Origin: a virus
Length of the DNA stretch: 35,654 nucleotides
Direction: 5' to 3' (one strand)
Virus record (IMG/VR): IMGVR_UViG_3300030060_006450
Span: 1 to 35,654 of that record
Numbering within the stretch: the first letter of the stretch is position 1; each line of letters begins with the position of its first letter. Both the position numbers and the translations under genes were made by a program. Of the stretch, positions 1 to 7,660 are shown one piece after another. Below the pieces are notes generated by a model, which saw only the letters and a program-made list of their open reading frames with translations, was not told the origin of the DNA and did no database searches.

Positions 1-1740
1 TGAAACGCCACCTTCCAATTCTTGGCGCATTTCAGCGTCGGCAGCGGCAAATTCAGTGCGAATATCTGCGCGGTCACCTGCAGTTGCAGTTTGTTCAGCC
101 AAGAAGTTTGCATTATTGAGGTTGTCGCCTGCAGCGAGTGTTGTCAGAGTTTGGAGCATATCAGCATCGATTGTGTCGTGCAGATCTTGAACAGCTTGAA
201 TTCTATCAGCAATTTCTGTGTCTACCTTGGCATCAAGAACGTTTTCTGCGTTTTGTGCGCGGGTTTGTTCTGAAGTAACTGCTGTTCTTGCAAGAGCAGC
301 TTCAGCTATAATTTTGTCTTCGAGTTTGCCGAGTGTATCATAATCAGCAGCAACATCGCCACGGATAACTACAAATTCATCATCGAACTTGGTTTCAATG
401 CGACCTTCTTCGTCACTTGCACGATTAACTTCAGTAGCAAGGTCAGCGCGAATGTCATCCTCTTCTGATCTCGCAAGAGCGGCTTCTTCTTGAATCTTGT
501 CTTCCAATTTTCCAAGAGTGTCAAAGTCACCAGCGACATCACCTTTGAGAGCCGCAACAAGGTCGGCGTCTGCAGAGGTAGCAAATGCTTGCGCGTCAGC
601 TTGGGCCTTAGCGACAGAACCTGCTTGGCTTGAATCTCCTTCAAGTACATCTAAGCTGTTTTGTTGAGCTGTTTGGACTGAAAGGATCTGGGTGTCAGCG
701 AGCTTGTAAGCGTCGTTGATTTCTTTGAGTGTGTCAAAATCAACTTCAGCATTTTCAAGAATTGCGTCGAGTCTTGCTTCTTCCACCTGGATCTTATCTT
801 CAAGTTTTCCAAGAGTGTTATAATCAGCACTGACGTCGCCTTCGATTTCAACGAACGCATCATCGAATTTGGTTTCAATGCGAGATTCTTCACCTTGAGC
901 GCGTGATGCCTCTGCCTGCTCTGCGGCGCGTGCAGTAGCAGCTTCTGCTTGGATTTTATCTTCAAGTTTTCCAAGAGTATCGAATTCGCCGCTAACGTCG
1001 CCACGAATAACTACAAATTCATCATCGAACTTAGTTTCAATGCGGCCTTCTTCGGCTACTGCGCGGTCAGCTTCAGAACCGATTGCTGTAGCATTGGCTT
1101 GTTCCGCAGCGCGTGCAGTAACAGCTTCTGCTTGAATCTTGTCTTCTAGCTTACCAAGCGTGTTGAAGTCGGCAGCAACATCACCTCTGATTGCGGCGAA
1201 CTCATCATCGAATTTGGTTTCAATGCGACCTTCTTCGCCTACGGCGCGGTCGATTTCGGAACCGATTGCTGTAGCATTAGCTTGCTCTGCGGCGCGTGCA
1301 GTAGCGGCTTCAGCTTGAACAGCATCTTCCAATTTTCCAAGAGTGTCGAAGTCACCAGCGACGTCACCTTTCAGATCGGAAACTTCTTGAGCCAACTCAC
1401 CACGAAGGGCGGCGCGGTCGTCAGAAGCAACAAGTGCTTCGGCGTCAATATCAGATTCAAGAACAGATTTAACATCGTTCAATTTTCTCATATTGACAAG
1501 AGCGTCATCACTAATTGTCAAATATTCTGATAATGTATATGGTAATGCCATATATCTAAGGTCAGCGAAGTTTGACATGTCGATTGTACCGTATAGTTCA
1601 GAACTAAAACCAGCTGATTGAGCAAGCTCCGTCATAGAAGCAAATTTTGTTCCATCAGCCTTTTTAAGTTCGATATCGATATTATCGGGTCTTGCACGAG
1701 TACGTGCGACTCTAACTAAATTTTTATTTTGTTCAGACAT
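1..1740 (-). CDS. Tail-fibre-like repeat protein, 3' part cut by window edge
   Basis: The frame starts with ATG at 1738-1740 and stays open to base 1, so at least 580 residues are present and the C-terminus lies outside the window. A ribosome-binding sequence AAGGAG lies about 10 bases before the ATG. The first ~115 residues are non-repetitive. The rest is built from recurring blocks with the core DTLGKLEDKIQ, an Ala/Glu-rich helical stretch (AEAATARAAEQANATAI type), GRIETKFDDEF and IRGDV. Six cores are visible. Such heptad-like, Ala/Glu-rich repeats are usual in trimeric coiled-coil shafts of phage tail fibres. The adhesin gene ends 72 bases upstream, so the two form a host-recognition pair. 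The receptor-binding tip, if any, is not in view. Fibre identity is inferred from repeat style and position. Confidence 0.7.
   Translation of the reverse strand, partial: MSEQNKNLVRVARTRARPDNIDIELKKADGTKFASMTELAQSAGFSSELYGTIDMSNFADLRYMALPYTLSEYLTISDDALVNMRKLNDVKSVLESDIDAEALVASDDRAALRGELAQEVSDLKGDVAGDFDTLGKLEDAVQAEAATARAAEQANATAIGSEIDRAVGEEGRIETKFDDEFAAIRGDVAADFNTLGKLEDKIQAEAVTARAAEQANATAIGSEADRAVAEEGRIETKFDDEFVVIRGDVSGEFDTLGKLEDKIQAEAATARAAEQAEASRAQGEESRIETKFDDAFVEIEGDVSADYNTLGKLEDKIQVEEARLDAILENAEVDFDTLKEINDAYKLADTQILSVQTAQQNSLDVLEGDSSQAGSVAKAQADAQAFATSADADLVAALKGDVAGDFDTLGKLEDKIQEEAALARSEEDDIRADLATEVNRASDEEGRIETKFDDEFVVIRGDVAADYDTLGKLEDKIIAEAALARTAVTSEQTRAQNAENVLDAKVDTEIADRIQAVQDLHDTIDADMLQTLTTLAAGDNLNNANFLAEQTATAGDRADIRTEFAAADAEMRQELEGGVS
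319..1349 (-). repeat. Six degenerate in-frame repeats in the fibre gene
   Basis: The DNA encoding the core ELGK/DTLGKLED recurs with its reference codon at 319, 502, 799, 961, 1144 and 1327. Spacings are 183, 297, 162, 183 and 183 bases, so the regular unit is 61 codons, with one longer and one shorter interval. The repeats are similar at nucleotide level but not identical, which suggests old duplication with drift, or selection on the protein. Confidence 0.85.
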
Positions 1741-1812
1741 ATTATTTTTTCTCCTTGGGGGTTTTCCCATTTAATAATATATGTTGACGACTTAAGGCGT
1801 CGTCGTACCTTT
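1741..1812 (-). other. Short intergenic spacer with small hairpin
   Basis: The 72 bases between the adhesin stop and the fibre start hold a 6-bp stem GACGAC/GTCGTC with a 7-base loop at 1786-1804, then the fibre ribosome-binding site. No T-run follows the stem in the direction of transcription, so it is not a convincing terminator. It may be an RNA processing or stability element, or chance. Confidence 0.35.
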
Positions 1813-4800
1813 TTATAATAGCCAATTTGAAATATCATCTGTTGTGACGATAGTCCCATCGGCTGTTGATGCACACCAAAGATCAATATTATAAGCATAA
1901 TTAAAATCAAGTATGTCTAGTGAAGTTAATACTGCACTCATTTGCGACTCATTATGAACGGCTGACCAATCTGGCAGCGCGATGTAAGTTGCGAAAGTAA
2001 AGTCAGACTTCATGATGACAATAGAAAATGCATCGTTTGCTTCTGCGAAGTCAACAACAACTGATCCAGGTAAAACATTCATCTTTAAAGTAAGGGCTCC
2101 ACCGGCTGCTGGCATTGTATAAACGCCTTCGCCGTATTCGATGAGCCAATTATTTGAAGTTGTGCCGAAATGCACTTGATTAATTTTACCTGTGTCTCCA
2201 TTGTCATGGACCTTGGTGAAAGATAATGGAACTGAATATTCATCCAGGTCCACAAGATAGACACAACCCTCTTCGGTTCCAATCAGAACCTTGCCAGCGG
2301 GTCCATATGCGGCGCACACAGGCGGGCTATATATACCGTGATCGGCAGGTCCGTAAGAACTAAATGAGGCCCAAGTTTCAAGATCTTGAGTGAAATACAA
2401 AACTGTGTTTCCACTGTCGTTTTTCAAATACAAGTTGGATCTATTGGAGCCGGCGTCTAATCCATGAACATATTTTACAATGTTTGACAATTGACCTTCA
2501 TGGCTCCAATCATAAGCCCCTTCGTCACCGGCTGGTGCTTGTGCAGGAGCATTTGGATCGTAATCACCGTGGAATTGATCAACTCCCATTGTTAGTCCAT
2601 CTGGCATATAGTAAGTTGTACCAGCTGCTGCTCCGGGCAGCGCACCCATGAGTTCGACTATTTCTGCTTCAGAAAGGGCTCTTCCATGGACAACAAAATG
2701 TGAAAGCTCACCGTTAAATACTTGACTATTAGGTGCCTTTCCGCCGATACAGAAGAACCCTGCATTGACTAACTCATCAAGTCCATCGGCTCCGAGACCG
2801 CCCCAGCCACCTTGGTAGCCGCCCATGGTTTTAACACCATCAAAATAAACAGTTATATCTCCGGTGTCACCTCCATTAACAACAGTCTCATCATATACCA
2901 TTGATACGTGATGCCATTGTCCATGACTTAATGGGTCTCCTTGCATGCCAGCACCATTATGCTGAATACCGCCAGTTGCTGGATACCACACAGTCATAGC
3001 GCCTAAGCCCGGATTTACTCTTATCAATGATGAAAACCTTCCGTCGAGTGTAAGTCTAAATCTGGACTGCGTGCCGCCACCGATGCCGAACATGTCAGAA
3101 ACAATCCAGTCATCGTTGCCATTGTGCTTAAACCAAAAACTAATAGTCATCTGATCTGTACTTTGCCTGTTAGCAACATAATCTGCGACCATATTGTCTA
3201 CCAATAGCTGTCCGCCTGATACATCAATAGTGTTTCTTTGCTGACCGTTGATGGTTTGAACAGAGTAAGTTGGCGATCCATGTGATGAAACACCGGCCAT
3301 ACCAGCGGTGAAGTCTAGTTCAGCGATCATATTATCAATATAATCTGCAGATGATCCTCCCAGAGTATGACTATGGCTTGTACCTACGGACGAAATTTCG
3401 TTGGCGACGTCCTCTCCCAAGTACAGCGGATAATATCCCTCTACGTCTAATGCGTCTGGCGGGAAGTCTCCATGGAATTGCAAACCGCCGCCGACGCCGC
3501 CGGGGATGCCATTTGGCATGTAGTAATTAACTCCACTTAAGCCATGTGTGTGGCTGTTTCCAGCCGGTGATGCCATGTCGGATCCGACTTGGGTTGTATA
3601 GATAGGAAAATACCCCTCTACCGCCATTGGTCCTTGTTCTGGACCCGGCTCTGTCTCTCCGGGGGCAATAGTGCCCACGTAAGAACCTCCGTCTGGGCCG
3701 GAGATGACTCCAGTACCTGCAGGAACTTCAGAGATTGACATATCGCCCGAATTTGGAAAATGTGGCACCCATCTGATATCGTAATCGGCAGAAAAACCAC
3801 CTCCGGGATTCGATAGTAATACTGTATTAGTATCCTCTCCATCCCAAGCTAACAATTCAGCGGCTTGAATACCATTGGTGCCATCAACAATTGCTTGAAA
3901 AAATGCACCATCGGCTGCGTTATCTCCGCCTAGTTCGTTCAAGTCATACTTCTTAATAAGTTCTTTGACAAGAGCATCTACATCCAAAGTTCCGCCAGAG
4001 CCATCATCAAAAGTAACTATTGTCACTAGCTCATCGGGATCTTCTATTTCAGCTACCATTGTTTTGATAGTCAAATCACCAATGTAAAATGGACCATATA
4101 CAGGATCTCCTTCGGGATTGGTTATGTAAGGATTGCCATTTTCAACTGGACTTAAACTAGGGTGTGCAAGGTAAGTCATGACAACCATCTGATCTGAAAC
4201 GGCGAGTTTGGAAATAAAGACAGATGCGTCAACACTGCTTTTTGCCAAAATTACGCCCGCTGCATCTACAACTGCAACATAAACGGTATGTGAGCCACCA
4301 GTTGCCACTGTGAGTACTGCATCGACACCTAAGCCTGTTAGGGCTTTTGCGCCGTTAATTGTTGCGCCCACATCGCCGAATTCTGTCAAAGATGCTGACC
4401 AGTTGGCTGCACCGTCAGAAACTGCAGTTGCGTTAGCAGTTCCAGTAACAGTAATGTCTGCGCCGGATACCGAAGCACTGGCTGAAATACCAGCCGAAGG
4501 TGGCCCGACTACAAATGATCCGTTTGATGGAGAGTGAGCAGCACTGTGTGCCAAAACTGTTCCATCGGCATTTAACGAAATCGTTACTATCTGTTCTTCT
4601 GTGTATTGTCCACCGACCAAAGACCACGAATAGGTATCATACGGAGCATCTAGAGTGTATGTTATTGCCTGATTCGCCTGATTGGTAGCGGGCATCGAGG
4701 CATTATATACCTCAACGCCAGATGAATTAGTGATCACCAGGAAGGTTCCGTTCCAGCCGTCGCCATAAGTGTCATTTTTTATGATGTCAACCGAAATAGT

Positions 4801-5376
4801 AGGGGAATTGTCAATGCTTGCTGAATTTGCCACAACGACAAGTCCAGCATCATCGATTGCTGCCACATAGACAGTGTGGACTCCATGAGGAGTCGGAGTT
4901 TCTGTTGCGGACGCACCTACTGACATTGCTGTGCCACCATGTGCTTGTCCTTCGACAAAAATGTCAGTCAAGGCATATGCCCATCCTGTTGCGCCTGCTT
5001 CCGTTGCTGGTGTGTTTATATCAGCGGAAATAGTAATTACTCCATTACTTGAAGACAGGGTTGGTGAAATGTCCGGTGTTGCTGGTGTCAAATCGAAGGC
5101 ACCACTTAGAACACTACCAGCCGAACTGAATAGCAATTGTTCCGAAGTGTCATCTCTTGTTAGCGTAGCCGTGACCTCACTCATCCAAGCCTGATTTATG
5201 AAAGCCCAAGTATAAGGCTCTGCATCAAGAGTAAACTGTACAGTTTGCTCGTTTCCGCCTGCCAAAGTATGAGATTCGACAACATTGTTGTCTGCATCAT
5301 AAATTTGGAAAGTAGAGCCGTTCCATCCGTCACCGTAAGAGTCTTGCATTAAAAAAGTAACATTTACTGTAGACAT
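1813..5376 (-). CDS. Large modular adhesin / receptor-binding virion protein (LamG domain)
   Basis: This 1187-residue protein has no signal peptide, fitting a virion-borne adhesin. Two tandem ~190-residue modules open it: each begins with a (S/T)YGDGWNG motif (residues 12-20 and 202-210), followed by an Ig-like segment ending in HTVYVA (about 167-172 and 363-368). A linker region carries SHTH and SHSH motifs (608-611, 667-670), like the HxH metal-binding motifs of some phage fibre tips. Residues ~700-910 look like a LamG/concanavalin-type jelly roll (TISFWFK, GQWHHVSMVYD, YFDGV). YYMP...QFHGD occurs at 618-637 and 922-939, flanking LamG. The last ~230 residues resemble short propeller blades. 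The start follows a perfect AAGGAGGT with 6-base spacing. Carbohydrate binding is likely but the receptor is unknown. Confidence 0.75.
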   Translation of the reverse strand: MSTVNVTFLMQDSYGDGWNGSTFQIYDADNNVVESHTLAGGNEQTVQFTLDAEPYTWAFINQAWMSEVTATLTRDDTSEQLLFSSAGSVLSGAFDLTPATPDISPTLSSSNGVITISADINTPATEAGATGWAYALTDIFVEGQAHGGTAMSVGASATETPTPHGVHTVYVAAIDDAGLVVVANSASIDNSPTISVDIIKNDTYGDGWNGTFLVITNSSGVEVYNASMPATNQANQAITYTLDAPYDTYSWSLVGGQYTEEQIVTISLNADGTVLAHSAAHSPSNGSFVVGPPSAGISASASVSGADITVTGTANATAVSDGAANWSASLTEFGDVGATINGAKALTGLGVDAVLTVATGGSHTVYVAVVDAAGVILAKSSVDASVFISKLAVSDQMVVMTYLAHPSLSPVENGNPYITNPEGDPVYGPFYIGDLTIKTMVAEIEDPDELVTIVTFDDGSGGTLDVDALVKELIKKYDLNELGGDNAADGAFFQAIVDGTNGIQAAELLAWDGEDTNTVLLSNPGGGFSADYDIRWVPHFPNSGDMSISEVPAGTGVISGPDGGSYVGTIAPGETEPGPEQGPMAVEGYFPIYTTQVGSDMASPAGNSHTHGLSGVNYYMPNGIPGGVGGGLQFHGDFPPDALDVEGYYPLYLGEDVANEISSVGTSHSHTLGGSSADYIDNMIAELDFTAGMAGVSSHGSPTYSVQTINGQQRNTIDVSGGQLLVDNMVADYVANRQSTDQMTISFWFKHNGNDDWIVSDMFGIGGGTQSRFRLTLDGRFSSLIRVNPGLGAMTVWYPATGGIQHNGAGMQGDPLSHGQWHHVSMVYDETVVNGGDTGDITVYFDGVKTMGGYQGGWGGLGADGLDELVNAGFFCIGGKAPNSQVFNGELSHFVVHGRALSEAEIVELMGALPGAAAGTTYYMPDGLTMGVDQFHGDYDPNAPAQAPAGDEGAYDWSHEGQLSNIVKYVHGLDAGSNRSNLYLKNDSGNTVLYFTQDLETWASFSSYGPADHGIYSPPVCAAYGPAGKVLIGTEEGCVYLVDLDEYSVPLSFTKVHDNGDTGKINQVHFGTTSNNWLIEYGEGVYTMPAAGGALTLKMNVLPGSVVVDFAEANDAFSIVIMKSDFTFATYIALPDWSAVHNESQMSAVLTSLDILDFNYAYNIDLWCASTADGTIVTTDDISNWLL

Positions 5377-5414
5377 GATTGGACCTCCTTGTTATTTTTA
5401 TTATGTAATTTCAT
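5364..5414 (-). CDS. Possible 16-residue leader ORF overlapping the adhesin start
   Basis: An ATG at 5412-5414 is preceded by AAGGAG with 8-base spacing and opens a 16-codon frame, MKLHNKNNKEVQSCLQ, ending TAA at 5364-5366. The frame runs through the adhesin's ribosome-binding sequence (its AAG GAG GTC codons) and overlaps the adhesin's first codons in another frame. This could be a leader for translational coupling, or a chance frame made by two nearby purine-rich sites. No homologue is known to me. Confidence 0.35.
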   Translation of the reverse strand: MKLHNKNNKEVQSCLQ

Positions 5415-5554
5415 ATTAATTTCTCCTTTATTAATGTTAATAGAAATAATAGAAAATATTATTTTTTTAGGGTTTTCTAAACTTAATTTTAATTGCCTAC
5501 CGTTAGGTAAAAAAACCATTAAAAAAAACCCCTTTTAAGAAAACCGAAATTTTC

Positions 5555-5591
5555 AAAAAAACATGAACATAGTCTACGGGTAGACTTGTTC
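5555..5591 (-). terminator. Second hairpin plus T-run, terminator-like
   Basis: On the minus strand GAACA-AGTCTA pairs with TAGACT-TGTTC around a 4-base CCCG loop, with one bulged A. This gives 11 paired bases (5565-5591). A run of seven T follows about three bases later (5555-5561). It may be a back-up terminator behind the one at 5644-5681, or the 3' end of a short RNA starting between the two. Confidence 0.55.
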
Positions 5592-5643
5592 GCCCTAGAT
5601 ATGCCGAACTTTTCCGAAAAGCAAAAAAAGATTATTAATTTGA

Positions 5644-5681
5644 CAAAAAAAATAAGTCCCGTAAGAAAACTTACAAGACTT
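5644..5681 (-). terminator. Rho-independent terminator after the PrkA cassette
   Basis: On the minus strand AAGTCTTGTAAG (5670-5681) pairs with CTTACGGGACTT (5654-5665) across a TTTT loop. This is a 12-bp stem with two G:U pairs, followed by A and eight T. It starts 37 bases after the prkA stop codon, so it is well placed to end the transcript of the three-gene cassette. Confidence 0.85.
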
Positions 5682-5717
5682 TATTTGAAAACGTATATTT
5701 TAAAAAATTTAGCAGAC

Positions 5718-7658
5718 TTAGCTATCTCTCCAGAGATTGTTTGAAGCATATTTAATAACTTCATTTGCTGAAGACTCACTGTATCCGTATTCTTCCATTA
5801 AGGTTTGTACCATTTCGTTGTATTTGCCTTGTTGTTTTTTATCTCTAGACTTTGATTTTGTCACAATTCTTGAAATATCACGGACAGAGGCAAGAAGTTT
5901 ATTTTCAATTGCCTCTTTTAGCGGGCCGTAAGAAGTCCAATCAATCTGCTCACCTTTTCTTAATTTAGCGAACATATAAGCTGTAATATCGGCTCTAAAA
6001 TTTTCTCTTGCGGAGCCGATGATTCCAATCTGTTCTTCGATTGATTGTAAGAAATCTTCATCTGCATGCATTTCTTCATTGGTTACCTTGTCTTTGACCT
6101 TGAAGCCATTAACATAAGCCTCGGCGTGATCTAAATAATTGTCAAACAGTGATTCTGCTTGTTCTTGATAGGCGGAAACAAAGGCTTTTGTAATTTCTGT
6201 CTCTAATATCTTTAGATATTCGTCGTGCAACTCTTTCTGGAGGAATGAGAGGTATCTTTCCCTCAAGTCTTCGACAACAACCTGTTCCTTGACTTGCTTA
6301 ATAAGTGCTTCTCGGATTGAAATAGGGGTTACCATATTGTTTTCAGAGTCTGCGACAGCGGCGTCAATGGATTTCATAATAAATCTTGTCGATATGCCAG
6401 TCATCCCCTCATCTCTCACTTCTTCCCTAAGATCATTGATATCAATTTTTTTAATATATCCTTTTTCGACGACCTCTTGACCATTATAAATTTTCATTTT
6501 AGTCATTGGGTCAACCTTGTTGGATGGCTTTAGTCTTGTCAACACTGAAAACATCGCAGCCATTTCTAAAGTGTGAGGTGCAATGTGGGCATCAAAATCA
6601 GACTCATCTAGTAATTTTTTATAAATTTTCTGCTCTTCATTTACTTCAAGGCAATACGGCACATTGACCCTGACAATTCTGTCAAGAATCGCCTCGTTCG
6701 TGTTCTCTGATTTAAATTTAATCCACTCTGCTTCATTACAGTGTGCGAGGATAACACCATCAAAGTAAATCATGGCCCCTTTGCCGGGAGATGGGACTGC
6801 TTTTTCTTGTGTTGCTGTGATCATTGTGTGCAAGAATTCAATCTCGTTCTTGAAAACCTCAACAAATTCAACAATTCCACGATTTCCTACGTTGAATGCC
6901 CCGTTAAGGCTCAAGGCTCGTGGGTCGTCTTCCGGATAGAGATCTAATTTTGAAATGTCTTCTGACCCTATTAGAATGCTTGTGTCTTGAGTGTTTGCGT
7001 CCATAGGAGGAACTACACCGACCCCTCTTCTGCCACGAATTGAAAAACTGGTTTCTTTGACTGGGAATTTCATATAATCGCCACCATATTCCTCTAGTAG
7101 TTTGTGGCGACAGACTGGACAGAGATCACCTTCAACGCGGACGCCGTATAATTCCTGGAATTGATCTCTCAAGCTTCTAGGGATGAGGTGAATGGGTTCT
7201 TCGTTAATCGGGCACCCATCAAGTGCATAAAGTGGACCACTCTGTTCAAGTGCCCGCTTGATGTGTTCAACTAAAGCCGACTTACCCGCACCGACAGGTC
7301 CGAGCAACAAGAGGACTTGGCGGCTTTCTTCACCTTTCATAGCGGCTGAATGGAGGTATCTCATAACTTTTGCCAAAGATCTCTCCATTCCAAAAAATCT
7401 TGTCTGAAAATAGTCATAAGTCTTTACAGGTTCGCCATTAAAAAGAGTATTACAACGAGAGTCGTCCTCTGTCATTCTGGTGATACCTTTGTTTACGATT
7501 GTCTTGTAAAGTCTCTTGTGAGCTAACTGAGAAATTGTCTTGTTTTCCTCTAGTAGCTCAAGATAATCAGAAAAAGTGCCTTTAAACTTTTCTCTTTTAC
7601 TGTCATTCTTGTGCTTTTCAGCTAGTTCTAAAAATTTATTAGTTTTTGATTCTGTCAT
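5718..7658 (-). CDS. prkA: Serine protein kinase PrkA/YeaG family
   Basis: The product has 646 residues, about the length of cellular PrkA/YeaG, and appears complete. It has an N-terminal AAA-like ATPase domain with Walker A GPVGAGKS at about 120-127 and a Walker B-like stretch at about 296-309 (YFDGVILAHCNE), the family's VEFVE and LDRIVRVNVPYCL stretches, and the PrkA C-terminal kinase-like domain (ERYLSFL, ARENFR, QIDWTSY). A CPVC pair near 180-183 is absent from E. coli YeaG as I recall it. Cellular homologues phosphorylate serine/threonine and act in starvation and stationary-phase responses. The chosen ATG lies 2 bases after the spoVR stop with GGGAA in front; an in-frame ATG at 7671-7673 would add five residues. 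It is the third gene of a coupled cassette and is followed by a terminator. Its substrate here is unknown. Confidence 0.93.
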   Translation of the reverse strand: MTESKTNKFLELAEKHKNDSKREKFKGTFSDYLELLEENKTISQLAHKRLYKTIVNKGITRMTEDDSRCNTLFNGEPVKTYDYFQTRFFGMERSLAKVMRYLHSAAMKGEESRQVLLLLGPVGAGKSALVEHIKRALEQSGPLYALDGCPINEEPIHLIPRSLRDQFQELYGVRVEGDLCPVCRHKLLEEYGGDYMKFPVKETSFSIRGRRGVGVVPPMDANTQDTSILIGSEDISKLDLYPEDDPRALSLNGAFNVGNRGIVEFVEVFKNEIEFLHTMITATQEKAVPSPGKGAMIYFDGVILAHCNEAEWIKFKSENTNEAILDRIVRVNVPYCLEVNEEQKIYKKLLDESDFDAHIAPHTLEMAAMFSVLTRLKPSNKVDPMTKMKIYNGQEVVEKGYIKKIDINDLREEVRDEGMTGISTRFIMKSIDAAVADSENNMVTPISIREALIKQVKEQVVVEDLRERYLSFLQKELHDEYLKILETEITKAFVSAYQEQAESLFDNYLDHAEAYVNGFKVKDKVTNEEMHADEDFLQSIEEQIGIIGSARENFRADITAYMFAKLRKGEQIDWTSYGPLKEAIENKLLASVRDISRIVTKSKSRDKKQQGKYNEMVQTLMEEYGYSESSANEVIKYASNNLWRDS

Positions 7659-7660
7659 TT

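Larger units (their letters stand above)
5415..5717 (-). other. Longest non-coding spacer, two hairpins and poly-A/T tracts
   Basis: This stretch separates the PrkA cassette from the adhesin gene. It has very high AT content, many A/T runs and no credible gene. It holds the terminator-like hairpins at 5644-5681 and 5555-5591, and a weak 4-bp CCTA/TAGG stem near 5500. AT-rich sequence such as CTATTATTT near 5445-5455 could contain the promoter for the adhesin and fibre genes, but no clean -35/-10 pair is visible. Confidence 0.6.

Noticed and set aside
22-273. Open frames on the plus strand across the fibre gene
   Set aside because: They run antisense to the 580-codon repeat-built frame, have biased Cys/Ser composition and no ribosome-binding sites; they are by-products of the repeats.
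369-1004. Two minus-strand frames of about 93 and 117 residues inside the fibre gene
   Set aside because: They overlap the longer continuous frame in another phase and repeat with it; the long frame has the start signal and a sensible protein.
1786-1804. GACGAC/GTCGTC stem as a terminator
   Set aside because: Only 6 bp and not followed by a T-run; kept only as a weak structural note.
5440-5560. A/T-rich spacer as a replication origin
   Set aside because: High AT and runs alone are not enough; no iterons, DnaA-type boxes or strand-composition change can be shown from this window.
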